Assembly: GCF_902833085.1 (NCBI RefSeq)
Contig: NZ_CADFEB010000007.1
Coordinates: 62,001-126,000, forward strand
Direction: 5' to 3'
DNA length: 64,000 nucleotides
Source of the DNA: Burkholderia ubonensis
GTDB lineage: Bacteria > Pseudomonadota > Gammaproteobacteria > Burkholderiales > Burkholderiaceae
How positions within the stretch are numbered: the stretch's first letter is position 1; every line of letters starts with the position of its first letter. Position numbers and translations under genes: made by a program. Under the pieces are notes generated by a model. It made no database searches, was not told where the DNA came from, and saw only the letters and a program-made list of their open reading frames with translations. This document shows positions 28,658 to 37,528 of this stretch, in pieces.

Positions 28658-28846
28658 TCAGAAGTTCTGGTAGTAGACGTAGGACGTCTGCTTCACGCGC
28701 GATTCCTGCTGCGCGGCGCGCTCGTCGAGGTCGATCGGCTGCTTGTCCCACAGCAGTGCGCGGCCCTTGCGCTGCTCGTCCTCGAGCGTCGGCTTCTGCT
28801 GCTTGAGCTGGTTCAGGAATTGCGTGACGTCGGACTGGTACGGCAT
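28658..28846 (-). CDS. DUF3460 family protein
   Basis: A 62-residue protein of DUF3460, a Burkholderiales family usually found just upstream of scpA. It reads MPYQSDVTQFLNQLKQQ at the start and is rich in charged and Gln residues, ending QTSYVYYQNF. It has no signal peptide or membrane span and is likely a small helical cytosolic protein. It lies 4 bases before the scpA GTG, so coupling to scpA is likely; a role in chromosome condensation is only a guess from position. The ATG at 28846 follows AACGGAAAGCC. Confidence 0.82.
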   Translation of the reverse strand: MPYQSDVTQFLNQLKQQKPTLEDEQRKGRALLWDKQPIDLDERAAQQESRVKQTSYVYYQNF

Positions 28847-29067
28847 GGCTTGGCTTTCCGTTTCAGGCGGCGCGCAACGCGCCGGATTGTGCGATGGCGG
28901 GATTTTACCGCATCGCGGGGAACGGCCGGCGTGAAACGCGCGTCGAACGCGCGGGCGTCGCGCCGTTGCGCGCAAGCATCAAAGCGGCGCGCAGGCGGGG
29001 GCGGCGACGTCCGTGTGGTCAAATACGGGTTTTCGAACAATTCACATCATTGAGGGCGAGGTCATAT

Positions 29068-30876
29068 TTGGCGGGGCAGGCACACCAGCAACGAAACACG
29101 GCGCATGACGCCGCGCGGGGCGCCCGACGCGGCGACGCCGGCGCGGCCCGGGCCGCGCGCATCCTCGCCGGCTGCCTGGCCGCGCTCGCCGCACTGCCCG
29201 CCTGGGCGAAATACGACGTCGAGATCGACGCGCCGCGCGCGGTCCGCAAGCTGCTCAAGTCGCACCTCGACATCGCGCGCTTCGCGAAGCGCGACGACGT
29301 CAGCGACGACCAGTTCGACTTCCTCGTCACCGCCACGCCGCAGCAGGTGCGCGACCTGACCGCGACCGAAGGCTATTTCTCGCCGGTCGTGCGCACCGAC
29401 GTGCGCACGCGCGACGGCAAGCGCAGCGTGCAGATCGCGGTCGATCCGGGGCCGCAGACCGTCGTGTCGTCGGTGGACCTGACGTTCAAGGGTCCGGTCG
29501 GCTCGGAAGACCCGAAGCAGGAGACCGCGACGCGCTTCGCGTTCTCGCTGAAGACGGGCGAGCCGTTCACGCAGGCGGGCTGGGACGCCGCGAAGGGCGC
29601 CGCGCTCAGGCAGCTGCAGTCGCGCCGCTACCTCGGCGCGAAGATCACCGCGTCCGAGGCGCGCGTCGATCCGCGCACGCAGCGCGCGACGCTCGCGGTC
29701 ACGTTCGACAGCGGCCCGACGTTTACGATCGGCAAGGTCGACGTCGAAGGCGTGCGCCGCTATCCGGAGAAGATCGTCACCAACGTCAATCCGCTGTCCG
29801 AAGGCGAGATCTACGACGTGCAGCGGATCACCGAGCTGCAGCGGCAACTGCAGAACACGCCGTACTACGCGAGCGTCGCGATCGACGTCGGCAACGACAC
29901 CGAGAAGCCGGACAAGACGCCCGTGCACGTGAAGGTCAGCGAGTACCCGTACAACAGCGTGCGCGGCGGGGTCGGCTACGCGACCGACACCGGCCCGCAC
30001 ATCCAGGGTTCGTACACGTACCTCGACACGTTCGGTGCGGCCTGGCCGCTGACGGTGTCGGGCCGGCTCGACCAGATCCAGCAGTACGGCCAGGTGCAGC
30101 TGTCGATGCCGCCGGGGCAGCGCGCGTGGACCAACAGCGTGCTCGCGTCGTATACGAACACCGACGTGTCGGACACGCGCATCTACAGCGCGCGGGTCGG
30201 CGTGCAGCGCACCCGCACCGGGCAGTACATCGACTACGCGTATTCGCTGATGTTCTATCAGGACCGGCTCAAGCAGAACGGTGCGGGACCGACCATGAGC
30301 CGCGCGCTCGTGCCGCAGTGGGCGTGGACGCGCCGCAACGTCGACGATCCGCTGTTTCCGCGCTCGGGCAACCTGATTCATGCGGAGGCCGGCTTCGCGA
30401 TCAAGAACGTGCTGACCGACCAGACCTTCATCCGCGGCTATGCGCGCGGCCAGCAGTACGTGCCGATCGGCAAGCGCGACCTGTTCGTGTTCCGCGCGGA
30501 GCTTGGCGGCGTGTTCACGAGCGGCAGCTCGAGCGGCGTGCCGGCGTCGCTGCTGTTCCGCGCGGGCGGCTCGAACTCGGTGCGCGGCTACGGCTACCAG
30601 AGCATCGGCAACAGCGTCGCCGGCTCGGTGCTGCCCACCAAGTACCTGACGACCGGCACCGCCGAATACCAGCACTGGTTCAACCGCGACTGGGGCGCCG
30701 CGACGTTCTTCGACGTCGGCACCGCGACCGACGCGTGGGGCGAGAAGGTGTTCTACAAGGGCGTCGGCATCGGCGCGCGCTGGCGCAGCCCGGTCGGCCC
30801 GATCAATGTCGACCTCGCCTACGGGCTGCGCAACCACAGCGTGCGCCCGTACCTGACGCTCGGCGTCGCATTCTGA
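29068..30876 (+). CDS. tamA: Autotransporter assembly factor TamA (Omp85 family)
   Basis: TamA is the outer-membrane Omp85 protein of the translocation and assembly module; with TamB it helps insert autotransporters and move lipids to the outer membrane. The protein has a signal-like hydrophobic stretch (ILAGCLAALAALPAWA), POTRA domains (about 50-280) and a C-terminal barrel with RAGGSNSVRGY, the Omp85 loop-6 motif, ending in Phe (YLTLGVAF). No ATG or GTG exists between the upstream stop-free region and the signal sequence; the best start is TTG at 29068, 7 bases after GAGGGCGAG, giving 602 residues. Another TTG lies at 29050. It is followed after 28 bases by tamB. Confidence 0.9.
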   Translation: MAGQAHQQRNTAHDAARGARRGDAGAARAARILAGCLAALAALPAWAKYDVEIDAPRAVRKLLKSHLDIARFAKRDDVSDDQFDFLVTATPQQVRDLTATEGYFSPVVRTDVRTRDGKRSVQIAVDPGPQTVVSSVDLTFKGPVGSEDPKQETATRFAFSLKTGEPFTQAGWDAAKGAALRQLQSRRYLGAKITASEARVDPRTQRATLAVTFDSGPTFTIGKVDVEGVRRYPEKIVTNVNPLSEGEIYDVQRITELQRQLQNTPYYASVAIDVGNDTEKPDKTPVHVKVSEYPYNSVRGGVGYATDTGPHIQGSYTYLDTFGAAWPLTVSGRLDQIQQYGQVQLSMPPGQRAWTNSVLASYTNTDVSDTRIYSARVGVQRTRTGQYIDYAYSLMFYQDRLKQNGAGPTMSRALVPQWAWTRRNVDDPLFPRSGNLIHAEAGFAIKNVLTDQTFIRGYARGQQYVPIGKRDLFVFRAELGGVFTSGSSSGVPASLLFRAGGSNSVRGYGYQSIGNSVAGSVLPTKYLTTGTAEYQHWFNRDWGAATFFDVGTATDAWGEKVFYKGVGIGARWRSPVGPINVDLAYGLRNHSVRPYLTLGVAF

Positions 30877-30904
30877 CCCAACCGATTCATCCATCACGCA
30901 CCGC

Positions 30905-33900
30905 ATGACGAAGGACACCCACGACACGCCGCCGCCCCACGATCCGGACACGCCCGAGCGAGCGCCCGAGGACGCGCCGCGTCGGTCGCGGCTCGTGCGC
31001 GGCGTCGCATGGACGCTGGCCGGCGTCGTGCTGCTGGTCGTGCTGGTGGCGGGGCTCGCGCTCGCCGCGGTCACGACCGAGCGCGGCACCCGGCTCGCGT
31101 GGCAGACGGCGGTGCACGTGCTCGGCGGACGGTTGTCGGGCAAGCTCGACGGCGGCGCGCTGGCTACCGGCGTGCGCCTGCGCGCGTTCGCGTGGACGAG
31201 CCCGGACGGCACGGGTACCGAGGTGCGGATCGACCGTCTCGACGGCCGCTGGGCGTTGACCCGTGCGCCGCTGCGCCTGACGATCGACGCGCTGCGCGCG
31301 GGCACGATCGACGTGCGGATCGTGCCGGGGCCGCCGACGCCGACCGTGATGCCGCAGGACCTGCGCCTGCCGCTGCAGCTGCGGATCGTCGACCTGCGCT
31401 TCGACCGTCTCGCGATCCACGAGGGCGGCTCGACGACGCAGCTCGACCATCTCGCGCTGAGCGGCCGCAGCGACGGCCGCCACCATGAGCTTGCGCTCGA
31501 GCGGCTCGACACGCCGTACGGCGCGCTCACCGCGCGCGCGAAGCTCGACGGCGTGCGGCCGTTCGCGCTGACGGGCGACGCGACCTACGCGGGCAAGCTC
31601 GCCGACGAGCCGGTCGATGCGCGCGCGCGCGTGTCGGGCTCGCTCGAAGCGCTCATCGCCGACGTCGACGCGAGCGGCCTGAAGCTCAACGGGCGCGCGC
31701 ATGTCGAGGCGGCGCCGTTCGGCGCGGTGCCGCTCACGCGCGCGTCGCTCGCGTTCGATCACGTGAATCCGCAGGCGCTGGCGCCGGGCGCGCCGGCCGC
31801 GGACCTCGCGGTGCGCGCCGAGCTCGCACCCGCGCCGGCCGATCCCGCGCATCCGCACGCATTCGCGGTGACGGGCCCGGTGTCGATCGTCAACGCGAAG
31901 CCCGGCACGCTCGGCGACCATCTGCTGCCGGTCGTCGATGCGCACGCGGCCGTGCGGCTCGACGCGCACGCGCAGCGGATCGACGGCCTCGCGCTGAAGC
32001 TGATCCGCGACGGCAGCGTGACGGGCGGCGGCGCGGTGGCGGGCGGCAAGGGCCGTTTCGACCTGAAGGTCGCGAATCTCGACCTCAATGCGTTCGTGGC
32101 TGAACTGCGCCCGATGCGGCTCGGCGGGCCGGTCGGCGTGACGCTCGCGAGCGGCGTGCAGACCGTCGAGTTCGACCTGAACGATCCGAAGCTCGCGCTC
32201 GGCGCGCGCGCGAAGGTCGCGCTGACGCCGCAGCAGACGGTGCTGACCGAAGCGCGCGTGACGGCGGCCAAGGGGCGCATCGACCTGGCCGGCGTGTTCC
32301 GCCACGACGCGCATTCGAGCTACGACGCGAAGGCGACGCTCGCCAACTTCGATCCGCTGCTGCTCGCCGCGATGCGCGCGCCGCCGCCAGCCGCCGGCAA
32401 GGCGGCCAGGAATGTACCGAAGCTGGCGAAGGCCGCGCCCGCGAAGCGCGGCGAGACGCGCGTGAACGGCACGCTGACCGCGTCGGGCGCGTTCGCGCCG
32501 CAAGTGTCGACGAAGGCGACCTTCAAGCTCGGCGACAGCCTGTACGACGGCTTGCCGCTGACCGGCGCGGGCGTCGTGCAGCTCGCGGGCGCGCGAATCC
32601 TGCCGAGCAACGCGAACCTGTCGATCGCGGGCAACCGCGTCGACCTGCGCGGCAGCTTCGGTGCGCCAGGCGACCGGCTGCGCTTCGTCGTCGATGCGCC
32701 GCAGCTCGACCGGCTCGGCTTCGGCGTCGCGGGGCTCGTCGAGGCGCAGGGCGACCTGACGGGCAGCTTCGCGCATCCGAACGTGACCGCGACCTACAAG
32801 GCGCAGGGCGTCGTGTTCGGCGCGAACCGGATCGGCGCCGCGCAGGGCCGCGCCGATATCCGCGACGGTGCGCACGGCGCGCTGGTGTTTACCGCCGACG
32901 CGAGCAACGTGGCGCTCGGCTCGCTGCAGCTGAAGACGCTGCGCGCGAACCTCGACGGCACGCGCGCGAAGCACACGCTCGACGCGTCGGCGCTCGGGGC
33001 GGCCGGCGGGCGCGTGATCGACCTGACGGTCGCGGCGAACGGCGGCGTCGTCGAGAACCGTGACGGGATGCGCTGGGACGGCACCGTGACGCGCCTTGCG
33101 AACCGCGGCACGCCGGCGCTTGCGCTGCAGACGCCGCTCGCCGTCTCGGCGGGCGCCGGGCGCGTGACGCTCGGCGCAGCGAAGCTGACGCTCGAAGGCG
33201 CGGCGATCGACCTGAAGACCTTCGTGTTCGACCACGGCCTGCTGCGCTCCGTGGGCACGGTGAGCGGCGCGTCGGTCGCGCGCTTGCTCGAGGTCCGCCA
33301 GGAACTGACGGGCGAGCGAGCGCCGGTGCGGACCGACGTGGTGCTCGATGCCGACTGGGATTTCGCGGTCGGCGCGAGCGCGACCGGCCATCTGCAGGTC
33401 AAGCGGCGCAGCGGCGACGTGACCGTCGAGACCGCGCGCGGGATCGCGTCGCTCGGGCTCACCGACCTGCAGGCGCGCGCCGTGTTCGGCGCGGGCAATC
33501 GGCTGAACGTGACCGTGCAGGGCAAGGCGAACCGGGTCGGCACGCTCGACGCGAGCGTCGCGGTGCCGTTCGCGCCGCGCGACGGCATGCTCGCGGTCGC
33601 CGACGACGGTCCGCTGTCGGGCCGCATCGATGCCGACATCCCTTCGCTGAAGGCGACCGGCAACCTGTTCGGGCCGAGCTACCTGCTCGGCGGGCGCGCG
33701 GCGCTGAAGCTGACGGTCGCCGGCACGCCGGCGAAGCCGAACGTGTCCGGGATGCTGACGGGCGACGACCTGTCCGCGACGCTCGTCGACCAGGGCGTGC
33801 AGCTGAAGGACGGCATCGTGCGCATCCGGCTGGCGGAGAACCTCGTCGAATTCCAGCAGGTCGAGTTCCACGGCGGCAGCGGCACGCTGCGCGCGATCGG

Positions 33901-34945
33901 CCGCGTGCGGCTCGACAACGAGGCGCCCGACCTGACCGCGAGCATCGTCGCGGACAAGCTCGAGCTGTTCGCAGCGCCGGACCGCAAGCTGTCGCTGTCG
34001 GGCAAGGCGACGGTCGCGAACGAGGGGGCGCACGGCGGGCTCGCGATCGACGGCAAGTTCGTCGTCGACCATGCGCTGTTCGACCTGCCGGAACAGGCGG
34101 CGCCGCACCTGTCCGACGACGTGGTGATCGTGCGCCCGGACAGCACGGTGCGCGGCGAGACGCAGACCGGCACCGCGATCGCGAAGCCGAAGCCGGCGAC
34201 CGACAAGCCTGCGCCGTCGCTCGCGCCGCGCGCGAACATCGACATCGGCCTTGGCAACGACTTCCGCTTCAAGGGCCACGGCGCGGATCTCGGGCTGCGC
34301 GGCACGATCACCGTGATGAGCGCGCCCGGCGTGCCGCTGCGGGCGGTCGGCAACGTGCGCGTGACGGAAGGCTCGACGTACACGTCGTTCGGCCGCAAGC
34401 TCGCGGTCGAGAACGGCTTCTTCACGTTCAACGGCCCGGTGTCGAACCCGGGCGTCAACATCCTCGCGATGCGGCGCAACCAGGAAGTCGAGGCGGGCGT
34501 GCAGGTGACGGGCACGATCCAGGCGCCGACGGTGAAGCTCGTGTCGGAGCCGAACGTGACCGACAACGAGAAGCTGTCGTGGCTGCTGTTCGGCCACGGC
34601 ACCGACCAGGGCAACAACGTCGGCCAGCAGAACGCGATGACCGCCGCGCTCGCGCTGCTCGGCAGCGCGACCGGCAAGCGCGTCGCACAGAGCATCGGCC
34701 TCGACGAATTCTCGATCGGCCGCAGCGATGTCGGCCTGACCGATCCGCAGGTCGTGCAGATCTCGAAGGCGATCAACGAGCGCTTCGTGCTCGGCTACGA
34801 GCAGGGGCTGCAATCGGCAGCCAACGCGTTCAAGGGGACGATCAACCTGACGCGCTTCTGGTCGGTGTCCGCGTACGGCGGCACGTTCCAGGGCGTCGAC
34901 CTGAACTACACGCGGCGCTTCGACCGGTGGTTCGGCCAGCGGTGA
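30905..34945 (+). CDS. tamB: Translocation and assembly module protein TamB
   Basis: A 1346-residue TamB/DUF490 protein, anchored in the inner membrane by one N-terminal span (about residues 25-48, after a charged Pro/Glu/Arg-rich cytosolic tail) and spanning the periplasm as a long beta-taco with a hydrophobic groove. The body is a series of AsmA-like beta repeats; the C-terminal DUF490 domain shows DFRFKGHGADLGLRGTI, then NPGVNILAMRR and LSWLLFGHG near the end. It pairs with TamA, whose gene precedes it by 28 bases. The ATG at 30905 gives MTKDTHDTPPP. The whole frame is open without irregularity. Confidence 0.94.
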   Translation: MTKDTHDTPPPHDPDTPERAPEDAPRRSRLVRGVAWTLAGVVLLVVLVAGLALAAVTTERGTRLAWQTAVHVLGGRLSGKLDGGALATGVRLRAFAWTSPDGTGTEVRIDRLDGRWALTRAPLRLTIDALRAGTIDVRIVPGPPTPTVMPQDLRLPLQLRIVDLRFDRLAIHEGGSTTQLDHLALSGRSDGRHHELALERLDTPYGALTARAKLDGVRPFALTGDATYAGKLADEPVDARARVSGSLEALIADVDASGLKLNGRAHVEAAPFGAVPLTRASLAFDHVNPQALAPGAPAADLAVRAELAPAPADPAHPHAFAVTGPVSIVNAKPGTLGDHLLPVVDAHAAVRLDAHAQRIDGLALKLIRDGSVTGGGAVAGGKGRFDLKVANLDLNAFVAELRPMRLGGPVGVTLASGVQTVEFDLNDPKLALGARAKVALTPQQTVLTEARVTAAKGRIDLAGVFRHDAHSSYDAKATLANFDPLLLAAMRAPPPAAGKAARNVPKLAKAAPAKRGETRVNGTLTASGAFAPQVSTKATFKLGDSLYDGLPLTGAGVVQLAGARILPSNANLSIAGNRVDLRGSFGAPGDRLRFVVDAPQLDRLGFGVAGLVEAQGDLTGSFAHPNVTATYKAQGVVFGANRIGAAQGRADIRDGAHGALVFTADASNVALGSLQLKTLRANLDGTRAKHTLDASALGAAGGRVIDLTVAANGGVVENRDGMRWDGTVTRLANRGTPALALQTPLAVSAGAGRVTLGAAKLTLEGAAIDLKTFVFDHGLLRSVGTVSGASVARLLEVRQELTGERAPVRTDVVLDADWDFAVGASATGHLQVKRRSGDVTVETARGIASLGLTDLQARAVFGAGNRLNVTVQGKANRVGTLDASVAVPFAPRDGMLAVADDGPLSGRIDADIPSLKATGNLFGPSYLLGGRAALKLTVAGTPAKPNVSGMLTGDDLSATLVDQGVQLKDGIVRIRLAENLVEFQQVEFHGGSGTLRAIGRVRLDNEAPDLTASIVADKLELFAAPDRKLSLSGKATVANEGAHGGLAIDGKFVVDHALFDLPEQAAPHLSDDVVIVRPDSTVRGETQTGTAIAKPKPATDKPAPSLAPRANIDIGLGNDFRFKGHGADLGLRGTITVMSAPGVPLRAVGNVRVTEGSTYTSFGRKLAVENGFFTFNGPVSNPGVNILAMRRNQEVEAGVQVTGTIQAPTVKLVSEPNVTDNEKLSWLLFGHGTDQGNNVGQQNAMTAALALLGSATGKRVAQSIGLDEFSIGRSDVGLTDPQVVQISKAINERFVLGYEQGLQSAANAFKGTINLTRFWSVSAYGGTFQGVDLNYTRRFDRWFGQR

Positions 34946-34967
34946 CGGCGGCGCGCGCGCAACCGGC

Positions 34968-36104
34968 TCAGCGGTCGTTCGCGCCTGCCGCCGCGCACGC
35001 GGCGTATCCTTCCCGCGTGTCGGCGACCGTGACGTCGACCTGCAACAGCCGGCCGTGCGCATCGACCCGCCGCGCGCGGAAGTAGTGGCGGTAGCGCAGC
35101 GCGGCGGCCGCGACTGGCGGCGTGATCCGTGCATTCCACGATTCCAGCGCAAAGCCGTCGGCTTCCAGCCATTGCAGCAGCCGCGATACGCCCGCGTCGT
35201 CGGGCGGCACCACGAGGTCGACGTCGTTCAGCGGCGCATCGGCGTCGTCATCGCCATGGCCCGCTTCGGCCGCGAGCCGGCGCGCGAAGCCGCCGATCAC
35301 GGCGAACGCGAAGCCGTCGCGCGTCAGCGCGGCGACGAGCGCACGGGCGGCGTCGGCGTCGCTCGCAAGCGGCGCCTTGCGGCACACGAGCGCGTACTCG
35401 TGCGTGCGATCGGTCGCGCCGTCGCCGTGCGGCGCGGGGCCGCCCGCGCGTTCGTAGATCAGCACGCGCTCCTCGTGCAGCTCGAAGCGTTCGCCGAGCA
35501 GCCGCGCGACATCCCACGCGAGCGGCACGAACCGGCCGCCGAGGCGCAGGTTCTGCGCCATCGCGATGCACCAGCCGCCCGGTTCGAGCAGCGCGTGCAC
35601 GCCCGCGAATACGTTGCGCATCCGTTCCAGATACGGCGCGTAGTGCGCGACACCGTACAGCTGCCCGTCGGACGCCTTGCCGGGCAGCTCGTCGCAGCCG
35701 AAGTACGGCACGCTCGTCAGGCACAGCGTGAACGGGCCGCCGGCGCTGCGCGCGGAGGCTTGCGTCGCGATGGTCGACAAATCGCCCGCGAGCACCGGAT
35801 GGCGGCCGGCCGCGGCGCCCGCCCGCGCGAGCCGTTCGCGCGCGAACGCCGCGCGCTCCGGATCGACCTCGACGCCGAGCGCCGGCGCACCGCATTGCGC
35901 AGCGGCCACGAGCGTCGTGCCGAAGCCGCAGAATGGATCGACGATCCAGCCGCCCGGCGTCGCGTGGCTGCCGATGAACGGCACCATCTGCTCGACCCAG
36001 CCGCAATCGCGCGCGGCGAATGAATCCCGCGCGCGCAGGTCGGCGGGCAGGGTGGTGTCGGCGGCCTCTTCGGTCAGGCGCAGCCAGCTAGTCACGGTGG
36101 TCAT
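34968..36104 (-). CDS. Methyltransferase-nucleotidyltransferase fusion protein
   Basis: A 378-residue cytosolic protein of two domains. Residues about 30-245 form a Rossmann methyltransferase related to the DNA N4-cytosine/N6-adenine or TRM11 type: SAM motif DPFCGFGTT (56-64), the acidic VEVDPE (79-83) and a motif IV TSVPYFG (130-136), where most relatives have (T/N)-(S/P)-P-P-Y. Residues about 250-378 look like a minimal nucleotidyltransferase, with GGF (271-273), DVDL (Asp294 and Asp296) and a third acidic residue Asp357 in LQVDVT. No target-recognition domain is evident. It overlaps the upstream radical SAM gene by 17 bases, so the two are one unit. The substrate is unknown. Confidence 0.75.
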   Translation of the reverse strand: MTTVTSWLRLTEEAADTTLPADLRARDSFAARDCGWVEQMVPFIGSHATPGGWIVDPFCGFGTTLVAAAQCGAPALGVEVDPERAAFARERLARAGAAAGRHPVLAGDLSTIATQASARSAGGPFTLCLTSVPYFGCDELPGKASDGQLYGVAHYAPYLERMRNVFAGVHALLEPGGWCIAMAQNLRLGGRFVPLAWDVARLLGERFELHEERVLIYERAGGPAPHGDGATDRTHEYALVCRKAPLASDADAARALVAALTRDGFAFAVIGGFARRLAAEAGHGDDDADAPLNDVDLVVPPDDAGVSRLLQWLEADGFALESWNARITPPVAAAALRYRHYFRARRVDAHGRLLQVDVTVADTREGYAACAAAGANDR

Positions 36105-37242
36105 CGTCGCTCCACAGGATGTCGCGCGTCGGTTGCCAGCCCGCGCACAGGTTGCCGTTCGGATGAAATACGAGCTTGTACACGGCGTCGCGCAGTTCAT
36201 GCTCGCGCATCGCGCCGTAGTCGGACGCCTCGAACACGACCTCGAACCCGTCGCGGTGCGCCCAGCGCGCGTTCCAGAAGTAGTAGCCGCCCGTCAGCGC
36301 GATCGGCTCGCACCGGGAGGCGAACGCGGGGTCGGCGACGCACGCGAGCAGCAGCGCGTCGATCGCGATCCGCGCGTGGTCGACGTAGCGCCGCGTCGCG
36401 TTGTGCCGGTACGTGTCGGGCAGCGCGGAGAACTCGCGGAAGATCACGGCGCTCGCGCCGAGCACGCGTGCGCGGTCCAGGTAACGGAGCACGTCGGCCG
36501 GCGTCTCGACGCCGCCGCGCTGCACGATGCAGACGAGCTTGACCGGGAAGCGCTCGCGCGCGGCGGCGAACGCCGTCTCGAACGCGGCGTCGCGCATCAC
36601 GGGCTGGCCGGGGCGAAAGCGCATGATCGACTGATTCACGTCGTCGCGATCGTGATGCCGCGACCATTCGAGCCACGACAGCCCGAAGCTCGCGAGCGCG
36701 GGCAGCAGCGCGCCGCCGTGCTCGACGAGGCCCGCGCCGTTCGTATACAGCACGCTGCCGCCGACGTCGGGGCCGTCGTCGCCGGCCGCGCCGAGGGTCG
36801 CGACGAGCGACAGCAGCCAGCCCGGATCGTCGGTGTTCTCGAGCCCGGACAGCGAATACGACAGCGGCACGCCGCGCAGCGCCCGCAGCGCGCGGCCGAG
36901 CGTGTCGAAGTAGCTCGCGCCCGGGCGCAGGCTCGCGGCCATCGGGCCGGACGCGGTCTCGTCGACGAGCGTTTCCGAGCAGAACCGGCAGCGCGCGGAG
37001 CAGGGCTGCGCGGCGGCGTAGGGCGTGAACGTCAGCGGCTGCGCGAAGCGGATCGCGCGTTTGCCGAGCCTGTGCGCGTGCCAGCGGGCATTGTCGTCGG
37101 CGGGCGGCTCGCGCAGCGCGAGCCACGCGAAGCGTTCGGCGAGCGCGTCGAACGCGCGGCTGCGCGCGACGAGCGGCGCGACGCCGTTCGCGTCGGCGAC
37201 CGGCACGAGCGGGATCGTCATCGGGGAACGGGCGCGGCTCAT
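36088..37242 (-). CDS. Radical SAM protein of unknown function
   Basis: A 384-residue radical SAM enzyme. The [4Fe-4S] ligands are Cys81, Cys85 and Cys88 in CSARCRFC (C-x3-C-x2-C). Family-like blocks follow: YSLSGLENTDDP, SVLYTNGAGL and a long strand-helix barrel, then a C-terminal FHPNGNLCAGWQPTRDILW that recalls the tail of SPASM-type proteins but holds a single Cys. The start is uncertain: ATG at 37242 or at 37221 are both plausible and neither has a good ribosome binding site. It overlaps the methyltransferase-nucleotidyltransferase gene by 17 bases. No precursor peptide gene is visible. Reaction and substrate are unknown; joint action with the partner gene is inferred from the overlap. 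Confidence 0.78.
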   Translation of the reverse strand: MSRARSPMTIPLVPVADANGVAPLVARSRAFDALAERFAWLALREPPADDNARWHAHRLGKRAIRFAQPLTFTPYAAAQPCSARCRFCSETLVDETASGPMAASLRPGASYFDTLGRALRALRGVPLSYSLSGLENTDDPGWLLSLVATLGAAGDDGPDVGGSVLYTNGAGLVEHGGALLPALASFGLSWLEWSRHHDRDDVNQSIMRFRPGQPVMRDAAFETAFAAARERFPVKLVCIVQRGGVETPADVLRYLDRARVLGASAVIFREFSALPDTYRHNATRRYVDHARIAIDALLLACVADPAFASRCEPIALTGGYYFWNARWAHRDGFEVVFEASDYGAMREHELRDAVYKLVFHPNGNLCAGWQPTRDILWSDDDHRD

Positions 37243-37473
37243 GCGGGACGACGCGCGCGTCCGGCCGGCCGGGAAGGTGTCGGGTGCGTTTTCATTTCGT
37301 TGTTCTGTGGGCGGAGCCCCGCCGCCACGGCCCGTGGCCGACCGCTCGCGGCGATCGTCGGAATCCGGCGGGTTCCGGTGCTGCATATTGCGTCGGCATG
37401 CGCTAGCGGCTGCCGCGCAAGCCGACATGGTAGCGGAATCCGTCCGCGGTACGCACCGCGCGGCCCAAGCATA

Positions 37474-37500
37474 AAAAAACCCCGCACGCATCGTGCGGGG
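37474..37500 (-). terminator. Rho-independent terminator after metG
   Basis: CCCCGCACGCATCGTGCGGGG (stem 9 bp, 37480-37500) is followed on the minus strand by TTTTTTT. It lies 29 bases past the metG stop and isolates metG from the radical SAM gene. Confidence 0.92.
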
Positions 37501-37528
37501 CTGTCGCGCAAGCGGCGGCGCGTGCGGC

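Noticed and set aside
30887-35152. 1421-codon open frame antisense to tamB
   Set aside because: tamB fits its family along its full length; the antisense product is a low-complexity Arg/Ala/Val/Asp shadow.
34968-37242. Reading the radical SAM/methyltransferase pair as a restriction-modification or BREX/DISARM-type defence locus
   Set aside because: There is no nuclease, helicase or target-recognition domain, and the flanks are ordinary housekeeping genes with no mobile-element marks.
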